From positions 1-9,122 of the forward strand of contig JAGQHH010000049.1 in the NCBI GenBank assembly GCA_020431945.1: a stretch of 9,122 bases of DNA, read 5' to 3'. The stretch comes from Cyanobacteria bacterium HKST-UBA02. GTDB taxonomy: Bacteria; Cyanobacteriota; Vampirovibrionia; Obscuribacterales; Obscuribacteraceae. The notes beneath the pieces are model-generated. The model was not told the DNA's origin and did not search any database. It saw only the letters and a program-made list of their open reading frames with translations. Shown piece by piece: positions 1-6,074 of this stretch. Numbering within the stretch: the first letter of the stretch is position 1; every line of letters starts with the position of its first letter. Both the position numbers and the translations under genes were made by a program.

Positions 1-1
1 G

Positions 2-256
2 CACGGCTCCTGGAACCGCAGCACCAAGAGCGGTTACAGAGTCAGCATGGTGACGGTGAAAGGGGGCAAGGCGACTCGCTATGAGGGGTTTATGGATGGT
101 TTTCTCAAGAAGGGCGAAAACGGTGACGAGCCCTGGGGAAGACCGGTGGATCTCTGCTTGATGCCTGATGGATCGCTTCTGGTCTCGGACGATTATGCCG
201 GGGCGGTCTACCGGGTCAGATATGAAGGTTTGAATGGACAGGAAACGCATAAATGA
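2..256 (+). CDS. Glucose/sorbosone dehydrogenase-type beta-propeller protein, C-terminal end (5' part outside window)
   Basis: Only the last 84 residues are visible. The reading frame is open from base 2 to a TGA at 254-256. The fragment starts with HGSWNRS and continues with SGYRV, a hallmark of the L-sorbosone/soluble glucose dehydrogenase family (COG2133-like six-bladed beta-propellers). It ends with a last blade containing GRPVDL, MPDGSLLVSDD, YAGAVYRVRY, also typical of the family. Known members are usually PQQ-dependent and exported, and oxidise sugars or related aldehydes. Here the signal peptide, cofactor residues and substrate cannot be judged because the N-terminal part is missing. 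The next gene starts 10 bp after the stop on the same strand, and its ribosome binding site overlaps this stop codon, so the two are probably co-transcribed. Family assignment is firm; the exact substrate is unknown. Confidence 0.85.
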   Translation, partial: HGSWNRSTKSGYRVSMVTVKGGKATRYEGFMDGFLKKGENGDEPWGRPVDLCLMPDGSLLVSDDYAGAVYRVRYEGLNGQETHK

Positions 257-260
257 GGAG
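255..260 (+). promoter_or_regulatory. Shine-Dalgarno site GAGGAG deciding the start of the repeat-protein gene
   Basis: GAGGAG lies 6 nt before the ATG at 267. It overlaps the TGA stop (254-256) of the upstream gene. It supports the start at 267 rather than the in-frame ATG at 234, which lies inside the upstream gene and would place eleven mostly charged residues before the signal peptide. Confidence 0.75.
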
Positions 261-266
261 AAGACC

Positions 267-3050
267 ATGAAGCGCACCCTGAGGATGGCCGGCCTGCTGG
301 CGATTACAGTAACTCTCTCCGGACTTGCAGGGAGCCCCTGTCTGGCGACGGACGTGTCCAGCTATGTGAAGGCGGTGCCTTCGGCCCAGGGGGTCGACGA
401 GCTCCAGGCTCAGATTCAGAGAAGAATCACGGATGCCGCATTTGCCGGCAGGCTGAGCAAGACCGCTGCTCAAGAATATTCCAGGGACCTCGATCGGATA
501 AGCGATCTCGAAGCCAGTTATCGAGCCTCCCATGGACGGCTCTCTGTCTGGGAAACCCTGAAGCTCTATTTCGAGCTCGATAATCTAAGCCGCAAGATGG
601 AGCTGGCGCTTACCGATCGCAGCGTTCCCGATGCCGATATAGTCGCTCGTCTCAAAGAGCTGGACAACCGGGTCGATGATGGTCTCAAGTGGAACAGGCT
701 GACCAGCCAGGAAGCCGGCGGCTTCAAATACGACCTGGAGCGCGCCCGGGCCCTTTCCCAGCTAGAGAGCGACAGCGCTCAGATTTCGGATCAGCAGGCA
801 TTCCAGATCGGCCTCGAGCTCGACAAAATCTCGGGACGCCTGGAAAGCACCATGCACGACCGGCAGCTCATCTTCAATGCCATCGACCCGGCTCGTGAGA
901 CGGTGGAGAAGCAGATCAAGGACGCCCTGGCGGCAAGCAAAATCAATGATGCCGAAGCCGGTGCAGCCCGGACCGAGTTCCAGCGTATAGCAGATCGAGA
1001 GAACAAGCTCAAAGAGCTGGGCCGGCCGCTCTCCAGTGACGAGACCCTGGCACTGGCTCTCGATCTCGAAAAGCTGGCAGACAGGCTGGATGGCGAGAGC
1101 AAACTGAAAGGCGAAAATTACGGCGACAAGAAGAAGAAAGTCGAAAGCCGCATCGCCGGCGGTATCGTCACCGGCAAGCTCACCTTGCCGGAGGCGCATT
1201 TCCTCCGGGATCAGATTCGCAGTATCGAGAAGAAAGAAGCGAAGTGGCTGAAGGCTTCGGGCAAGCTCACCGAAGAGGCTCAGAAGGCTCTCATGCTTGA
1301 TCTCGAGAAGCTCTCCAACGATGTCGAAAAACGTCTACTGGATAGCCGCTTCTCCTGGAGCGGTGCTGCCGACAGTATCGAATCCCTGCGCAAGCGCGTC
1401 AGCGAAGCCGGGGAAGCCAATCGACTGAGCGCCGGCAGCCGCAAAGATCTCGACCGTGATGTCGAGCGTGTGGAAAAGCTCTGGGAAGGCGCCAGGACGG
1501 ATGCCGAGCAGGGACAATACAGACTCGATGAGTCTATGCAGGTGGCGGTCGCCCTGGACGCGCTCAATCGCAAGCTCGTCGATAGTCTCAGCGACAGGGA
1601 TCTGGCTCTTCCCCAGGTCGATCAGCGCAAGACCGCCATCGAGGCTCGCATCGCTGCCGGTATCACCTCAGGCCGCCTCAACCCATGGGAAGCCGAGCGT
1701 TTTCTCGATGAGTTCGACCGCATCGCCGAGCGTGAGAATGCTTACCGGGCATCGCACACGGGTATCACCGACCGGCAGAAAGTGGCTGTCGCTCTGCGTC
1801 TGGAGCAACTGTCCGCCAGAATAGAGTCGGCCATCCATGACGATGTCGGCGCCATGCCCTCGATCAAGTCCCGAAAGCAGGGACTTCGCGAAGATATCGA
1901 GGAAGCGACCATATCGGGACGTCTCGCTGATTCGGAAGCCGAAGACTATTGGACCCGTCTCAAATCTATCGAAGAAGCTGCCGGTGATGGCCTGTCGGCC
2001 CGGCAGACTCTCAAGATAGCCAAAGATCTCCACGAGCTCAAAGTTTCTCTCGATCGGGATCTGGCCGATGTCGAAATCGGCATGCCCGACGTGGACAAGC
2101 GCAAGCGCAATCTCTTCGCTCGCATCTCCGGTGGTGTCACATCCGGCCGCCTGAGCCAGAAAGAAGCCCAGGAGCTCCGGGCTGACTTCGACGAGATCGA
2201 CGACCTCCGCAAAAAGTATGCGGCGGACGGCGGTACGAGTCGCGGCGAAGGATCCATCCTGGCTTATAAGATCGAGCGTCTGGCAAGCCAGGCAGAAGAG
2301 CGTATGCATGACGAGCAGATCGAGCTTCCCAGCGTCGCCAAGCTCCAGGATGATCTGGACAAGCGTCTGGCGTCCTCCGTCGCTTCCGGGCAGCTCACCC
2401 TGGCGGAAGTCGCCGAGTTCAAGAAACAGCTCGACGAGATAGGCCGCATGGAGATGGGCTTCCGCTATACGGGATCGGGGCTCAGCTATCCCGAGACCCT
2501 CATGCTCGCTCAGGCGATAGACAATCTCGAGGGACGCGTGGACCGGGTTCTCGCCGAGAAGAGCAGCAACTGGAACGGTATAGACGATCGTCTGAACAAG
2601 ACCGCCAGGAAGATCGCTGATACGCTACTGGCCAAAAAGATCAGTATCGACAGCGCCAACTCTCTCAAGACCGAGCTCGATCGCATAAGCAAGGCCAAGA
2701 TTGCTTTTGCTCATTCCCTGGGCGGCTACGATCTGGAAGAGACCGAGACCCTGGTCCGCGATCTGGACAGACTCGATGCCGAGATCGATCTGCGTGCTCG
2801 CGGTCAGAACTTCGCCTGGAGCGATATCGATCGCCGGGAGGCTCTCATCGAGAAGAACCTGGCTCAGAACATCAAGCTGGGCAAGCTCGATAAGAACCGG
2901 GCCAGCGCCATCAAGGACGAGCTCGACAAAATCCGCCGTGCCAAAGCAGCCTTCACTCTCACCGACGGTGGTCTCAACTACTTCGAGAGAGTGTCCCTGG
3001 GCGAGGCCCTGGACAAGCTCGACAGCATGATGAAGAGCCAGATCAAATAG
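267..3050 (+). CDS. Exported protein of eleven tandem ~82-residue helical repeats, function unknown
   Basis: The product has 927 residues. Residues 1-27 form a Sec-type signal peptide: a basic start (MKRTLR), a hydrophobic core (AGLLAITVTLSGLAG), and a likely cut after PCLA, before TDV. Cys25 is the only cysteine I see and does not sit in a proper lipobox (Pro precedes it), so a lipoprotein is unlikely. From about residue 42 to the end the protein is eleven tandem copies of a 76-84-residue unit predicted to be all helical. Each unit has helix A, a turn like SGRLTxxEA, helix B with a LDRI-like core, a second turn like GxLSxxET, then helix C with LDxLxxR. No catalytic motif, membrane segment after the signal, or anchoring domain is visible. 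It most likely acts in the periplasm or outside the cell as a solenoid or bundle scaffold. It follows a sorbosone-dehydrogenase-type gene by 10 bp, and its stop is 1 bp from the stop of convergent typA. I do not recognise a named family; spectrin-like bundles are a loose analogy only. Confidence 0.9.
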   Translation: MKRTLRMAGLLAITVTLSGLAGSPCLATDVSSYVKAVPSAQGVDELQAQIQRRITDAAFAGRLSKTAAQEYSRDLDRISDLEASYRASHGRLSVWETLKLYFELDNLSRKMELALTDRSVPDADIVARLKELDNRVDDGLKWNRLTSQEAGGFKYDLERARALSQLESDSAQISDQQAFQIGLELDKISGRLESTMHDRQLIFNAIDPARETVEKQIKDALAASKINDAEAGAARTEFQRIADRENKLKELGRPLSSDETLALALDLEKLADRLDGESKLKGENYGDKKKKVESRIAGGIVTGKLTLPEAHFLRDQIRSIEKKEAKWLKASGKLTEEAQKALMLDLEKLSNDVEKRLLDSRFSWSGAADSIESLRKRVSEAGEANRLSAGSRKDLDRDVERVEKLWEGARTDAEQGQYRLDESMQVAVALDALNRKLVDSLSDRDLALPQVDQRKTAIEARIAAGITSGRLNPWEAERFLDEFDRIAERENAYRASHTGITDRQKVAVALRLEQLSARIESAIHDDVGAMPSIKSRKQGLREDIEEATISGRLADSEAEDYWTRLKSIEEAAGDGLSARQTLKIAKDLHELKVSLDRDLADVEIGMPDVDKRKRNLFARISGGVTSGRLSQKEAQELRADFDEIDDLRKKYAADGGTSRGEGSILAYKIERLASQAEERMHDEQIELPSVAKLQDDLDKRLASSVASGQLTLAEVAEFKKQLDEIGRMEMGFRYTGSGLSYPETLMLAQAIDNLEGRVDRVLAEKSSNWNGIDDRLNKTARKIADTLLAKKISIDSANSLKTELDRISKAKIAFAHSLGGYDLEETETLVRDLDRLDAEIDLRARGQNFAWSDIDRREALIEKNLAQNIKLGKLDKNRASAIKDELDKIRRAKAAFTLTDGGLNYFERVSLGEALDKLDSMMKSQIK
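390..3047 (+). repeat. Eleven tandem protein-level repeats within the exported protein gene
   Basis: Using the first turn motif of each unit as anchor, copies sit at residues 60 (AGRL), 142 (WNRL), 223 (ASKI), 302 (TGKL), 384 (ANRL), 468 (SGRL), 550 (SGRL), 626 (SGRL), 707 (SGQL), 789 (AKKI) and 871 (LGKL). The spacings are 82, 81, 79, 82, 84, 82, 76, 81, 82 and 82. Approximate unit boundaries in bases are 390-638, 639-887, 888-1124, 1125-1373, 1374-1622, 1623-1868, 1869-2096, 2097-2339, 2340-2585, 2586-2831 and 2832-3047. The seventh unit is short because the loop before its second turn lacks about six residues. Copies are clearly diverged in DNA, sharing only short words such as GATCTCGA, so the array is old rather than freshly expanded. 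Confidence 0.88.
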
Positions 3051-3051
3051 G

Positions 3052-4851
3052 TTATTTGCGGGCCAGGGTGCGCTTGCGCATGCGAACGCTCTGAGGGGTG
3101 ATCTCCACCAGCTCGTCGTTCTGGATATACTCGAGACATTTCTCGAGGCTCATCTCCACCGGTGCCTGCAGGGTGACCATGACGTCGGCTGTGGAGCTGC
3201 GCACGTTGGTGAGCTTCTTGGTCTTGCAGACATTGACGCTGAGATCCTGGGGACGGTTGTTTTCACCCACCACCATGCCGCCATAGACCCGGGTGCCCGG
3301 GGTGATGAAGAAGACGCCGCGGTCCTCGGCTCCCTGGATGGCGTAGGCTGTGGCGACACCTTCCTCCCAGGCGATCAGGACGCCATTGCGCTGCTGCGGG
3401 ATCTCACCGGACCAGGGGCGGTATTCCATGAAGGCATGATTCATGACGCCATTACCCTTGGTGATTCTCAAGAATTCACTGCGGAAGCCGATGATTCCCC
3501 GTGTAGGGATGGTGAACTCGAGCAGGGCTTGAGTCCCTTCCACGGTCATGTTCTGCAATTCGCCCCGGCGCGGTCCCAGGGTCTGCATGACCGGTCCGGT
3601 GTAGTCTTCCGGGAGGTCGATGATCAGCCGCTCGAAAGGCTCCATCTCGACACCGTCGATATCCTTGAGGATGACTTCCGGTCGCGAGACCTGGAATTCA
3701 TAGCCTTCCCGGCGCATGGTCTCGATCAGGATACCCAGGTGCAGCTCGCCCCGGCCGCTTACGATGAATGTGTCGGTGCTGGCGGTTTCTTCCACTCTCA
3801 AGCTGACATTGGTCTCGAGCTCTTTCATGAGCCGGCTGCGGATCTGTCTGGAGGTGACGAATTTACCTTCCTGCCCGGCGAAGGGGCTGTCGTTGACGAG
3901 AAAAGACATCTTCATAGTGGGCTCGTCCACTTTGATGCGCGGCAGAGCCACGGGAGCTTCCGTGGCGGCTACGGTGTCGCCGACATTGATATCCGGGAGC
4001 CCGGCTATGGCCACCAGGTTGCCGGCTTCGGCATATTCGGCTTCGACCCGCTTCAGTCCGTGAAATGTGAAGAGCTTGCTGATCTTGCCTGCCACCTGGC
4101 TGCCGTCTTCTTTGAGGAGCACGACAGTGGCGCCGGTGCGGATGGTGCCGGCATGAATACGGCCGATGCCTATGCGGCCAAGATAGTCGCTATAGTCCAG
4201 GATGCTTATCTGCATGGCCAGGGGCTTGTTCGGATAGGCTGCCGGACTGGGGCAGTGGGCGATGATCATATCGAGAAGGGGTCTCAGATCGCCCTCTGTT
4301 TCTTTCTCGGGCTCATGGGTGGCGATGCCTTTGACGCCGGAAGCGAATATATAAGGAAACTCGAGTTGCTCTTCGCTGGCGCCGAGCTCCACGAAGAGGT
4401 CGAAGACCTTGTCCACGGCGATATGGGGATCGATATTGGGACGGTCGATCTTATTGATCACTACGATCGGTCTGAGATTCTGCTCCAGGGCTTTTCGGAG
4501 CACGAAACGGGTCTGGGGCATGGGACCTTCACCGGCGTCCACCACCAGGAGACAACCATCCACCATGGAGAGGATGCGCTCCACTTCGCCTCCGAAGTCG
4601 GCGTGACCGGGGGTGTCCACGATATTGATCAGGTGCTCTTCATAGGTGACGGCGGTGTTCTTGGCGAGAATAGTGATACCGCGCTCGCGCTCCAGGTCGT
4701 TGCTGTCCAGGACGCAATCCACGACATCCTGGTTCTGTCTGAATATGCCTGTCTGGTGAAGGAAGCCATCGACCAGGGTGGTTTTGCCATGATCGACGTG
4801 GGCGATGATGGCAATATTTCGAATTGAGTTCAGGTCGTGGTTTCCGTTCAT
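3052..4851 (-). CDS. typA: Ribosome-associated translational GTPase TypA/BipA
   Basis: The product has 599 residues from the chosen ATG at 4851, the normal TypA length. The G domain carries G1 AHVDHGKT (17-24), G2 RGITI with Thr60, G3 DTPGH (79-83), G4 NKID (133-136) and a G5-like ASG (170-172). The signature [12 protein letters not shown] distinguishes the family. Domains II, III and V follow, including [12 protein letters not shown]. The TypA-specific C-terminal domain has NVRSS and ends near [15 protein letters not shown]. TypA binds the ribosome and is known for roles in 50S assembly and stress or cold adaptation. The frame also allows an ATG at 4899 (16 more residues), but that reaches deep into the intergenic region and adds an unconserved leader. 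The shorter start has AAGG six bases upstream and begins a few residues before the conserved [13 protein letters not shown]. The gene diverges from rsgA and converges with the repeat-protein gene. Confidence 0.96.
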   Translation of the reverse strand: MNGNHDLNSIRNIAIIAHVDHGKTTLVDGFLHQTGIFRQNQDVVDCVLDSNDLERERGITILAKNTAVTYEEHLINIVDTPGHADFGGEVERILSMVDGCLLVVDAGEGPMPQTRFVLRKALEQNLRPIVVINKIDRPNIDPHIAVDKVFDLFVELGASEEQLEFPYIFASGVKGIATHEPEKETEGDLRPLLDMIIAHCPSPAAYPNKPLAMQISILDYSDYLGRIGIGRIHAGTIRTGATVVLLKEDGSQVAGKISKLFTFHGLKRVEAEYAEAGNLVAIAGLPDINVGDTVAATEAPVALPRIKVDEPTMKMSFLVNDSPFAGQEGKFVTSRQIRSRLMKELETNVSLRVEETASTDTFIVSGRGELHLGILIETMRREGYEFQVSRPEVILKDIDGVEMEPFERLIIDLPEDYTGPVMQTLGPRRGELQNMTVEGTQALLEFTIPTRGIIGFRSEFLRITKGNGVMNHAFMEYRPWSGEIPQQRNGVLIAWEEGVATAYAIQGAEDRGVFFITPGTRVYGGMVVGENNRPQDLSVNVCKTKKLTNVRSSTADVMVTLQAPVEMSLEKCLEYIQNDELVEITPQSVRMRKRTLARK

Positions 4852-4918
4852 GGTAGGCCTTACTGTCTTGTTGTATCCTTTAGTCAGTGTAGCGGTCATA
4901 GTGGGCTCAACTTTGGTT
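4852..4918. promoter_or_regulatory. Shared divergent upstream region of typA and rsgA
   Basis: These 67 bp are the largest non-coding gap in the window and must hold the 5' signals of both genes unless promoters lie inside coding sequence. No consensus promoter is obvious. On the minus strand a weak pair, ATGACC (4899-4894) and TACAAC (4875-4870) with an 18-bp spacer, each matches sigma-70 boxes at four of six positions; this is speculative. On the plus strand I found no acceptable pair. No operator-like palindrome or riboswitch was seen. Confidence 0.45.
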
Positions 4919-6046
4919 ATGGTGGTAGGGACTGTACTGAGGAGTCATGCCGGCGGATATCTGGTTTATCTGAGCGAAAAGGACATTACCCTTCAGTGCC
5001 AGGCGCGGGGTCGATTGAAAAAAGAACGGGTCTCGATCCTCACCGGAGACCGGGTCGAGCTTGCTGACCTGGATTTCGACCAGCAAACAGGTCTGATCAC
5101 TGGTTGTCTCCCCCGGTGGAGTCTCTTGTCTCGACCGCAAATTGCCAACGTGGATCAGGTTGTTATTGTACAGGCTGTCAGGCAGCCAGAGTGGAACCAG
5201 CTCTGGTGCGACCGTTACATTGTCCACTTTCAGCTCGAATTGCCTGATTGTACGCCGGTTTTGTGTTTTAACAAATGTGACCTGGTGGACCAGGAAATCG
5301 CCCTAACCTTACGCAGGGTTTATGAATCTCTCGGTTATCGGGTCCTCATGGTCTCGGCTCGCACAGGCGCGGGGATCGAAGAGCTATCCACCATGCTCGA
5401 GAATAAAATCACCGTTTTCGCCGGTCCGTCCGGGGTGGGCAAGTCGAGCCTGCTCAATGCCCTGGAGCCTTCCCTCAATCTCAAGATCGGGGTGATGGAC
5501 AACGAATATGGAGTCGGCCGCCATACCACCACTTATTCGGAGATCTACCGGGTCAAAGGTGCCGGTGATCCGTCCTGGGTAGCCGATACGCCGGGCTTCA
5601 ACCTCGCCGAGCTCAGGCATCCGGAGCCCGTGGATGTGATGTGGCAGTTTCCGGAGGTGATCAACCTGTCTTCGGACTGCCGCTTCTCCAATTGTCTGCA
5701 TCTGGTGGAGACGGGCTGCAATGTCATAGAAAAGGTCGTGGAGCTCGATATATGCGAAGCCTACGACGGCAGCCAGGTGCCACCACCTCTGGTTAGCCGC
5801 CAGCGTTACGACAATTATGTCACCATCGTCAACGAGGCTCAGCAGGAGCAGAACTTGCTCCGGGAGACATCCACCAAGAAAGAGGCATCGGTTAAGCAGG
5901 TGGGCGGCCGCAAAGGCAAAGCCGTCTCCATTCCCCGGCTGAGCGGGCGCTACCGGGCAGAGAGCCGGCGTACCCAGAAACAGAAGCTGGATGCCGGGAT
6001 CACGACAGATGACGACGATGATCTGACTGAAGAAAGCGAAGAATGA
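4919..6046 (+). CDS. rsgA: Ribosome small-subunit-dependent GTPase A (RsgA/YjeQ)
   Basis: The product has 375 residues. An N-terminal OB-fold (about 1-80; GTVLRSHAGGYLVYL, GDRVEL) is followed by a circularly permuted G domain, the family hallmark. Motif order is G4 NKCD (118-121), G5 SA (146-147), G1 GPSGVGKSS (169-177), G2 GRHTTT (around 200-205), G3 DTPG (223-226). The zinc site is complete, with Cys254, Cys259, His261 and Cys267 in the spacing CxxxxCxHxxxxxC. RsgA acts in the cytoplasm in late 30S maturation and its GTPase is stimulated by the small subunit. The tail (about 320-375) is unusual: a basic stretch with SRRTQ (349-353), then an acidic end with DDDDD (364-368). The start at 4919 (ATG) places conserved GTV at residues 4-6; GTG 4922 or TTG 4913 are possible. 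The frame stays open upstream to 4805, but that part is antisense to typA. No good Shine-Dalgarno precedes the start. Confidence 0.95.
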   Translation: MVVGTVLRSHAGGYLVYLSEKDITLQCQARGRLKKERVSILTGDRVELADLDFDQQTGLITGCLPRWSLLSRPQIANVDQVVIVQAVRQPEWNQLWCDRYIVHFQLELPDCTPVLCFNKCDLVDQEIALTLRRVYESLGYRVLMVSARTGAGIEELSTMLENKITVFAGPSGVGKSSLLNALEPSLNLKIGVMDNEYGVGRHTTTYSEIYRVKGAGDPSWVADTPGFNLAELRHPEPVDVMWQFPEVINLSSDCRFSNCLHLVETGCNVIEKVVELDICEAYDGSQVPPPLVSRQRYDNYVTIVNEAQQEQNLLRETSTKKEASVKQVGGRKGKAVSIPRLSGRYRAESRRTQKQKLDAGITTDDDDDLTEESEE

Positions 6047-6074
6047 GTCAGTTTTTCTGAGCGAAGATCATCGT
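6015..6074. repeat. Perfect 10-bp inverted repeat flanking the rsgA/GT87 stop codons
   Basis: ACGATGATCT at 6015-6024 is the exact reverse complement of AGATCATCGT at 6065-6074. The symmetry centre is at 6044.5, on the stop codons of the two converging genes (6044-6046 plus, 6048-6050 minus). Between the arms, AGAAA (6031-6035) can pair with TTTCT (6054-6058), giving a longer stem with a symmetric internal loop. No T-run follows either outer arm, so it is not a standard intrinsic terminator. It may still cap or stabilise both mRNA 3' ends, or it may be chance. Confidence 0.45.
6023..6056 (+). terminator. rsgA: Weak candidate intrinsic terminator for rsgA
   Basis: CTGACT (6023-6028) pairs with AGTCAG (6046-6051), directly followed by TTTTT (6052-6056). 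The stem is only 6 bp with a 17-nt loop, so it would be weak. It shares bases 6023-6024 with the 10-bp inverted repeat, so the two structures compete. It overlaps the rsgA stop codon. Confidence 0.2.

Noticed and set aside
234..266. Earlier in-frame ATG for the repeat protein
   Set aside because: It lies inside the upstream gene, lacks a ribosome binding site and would put mostly charged residues before the signal peptide. ATG 267 has GAGGAG at 6 nt spacing.
1668..2309. 213-codon minus-strand open frame inside the repeat-protein gene
   Set aside because: It is opposite a regular repeat array whose periodicity proves the plus-strand frame. It has no motif of its own.
650..3000. Possible EF-hand or dockerin-like calcium loops at the second turns
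   Set aside because: Only isolated DG or GG dipeptides are present. The acidic ligands of a 12-residue calcium loop are missing in every repeat.
3044..3058. Small hairpin CAAATA-GGT-TATTTG exactly at the repeat-gene/typA junction
   Set aside because: The 6-bp, AT-rich stem with a 3-nt loop arises because both proteins end in a Lys codon plus stop. No T-run follows, so it is not a credible terminator.
3071..3089. Imperfect palindrome around GCGCATGCG near the typA 3' end
   Set aside because: It has bulges, no proper loop and no T-run, and is explained by Arg-rich codons of the TypA C-terminus.
3436..4827. 463-codon plus-strand open frame
   Set aside because: It is entirely antisense to typA, whose protein is unmistakably conserved. 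The frame is a by-product of codon usage in a GC-rich gene, and its translation has no recognisable domain.
4852..4899. Longer TypA start at 4899
   Set aside because: It adds 16 unconserved residues and leaves only 19 bp to rsgA. The start at 4851 gives the normal TypA length and N-terminus.
4939..4973. GAGGAG followed by ATG (4947) and an 8-codon open frame inside rsgA
   Set aside because: It is very short and out of frame with rsgA, inside conserved OB-fold codons; the match is most likely chance.
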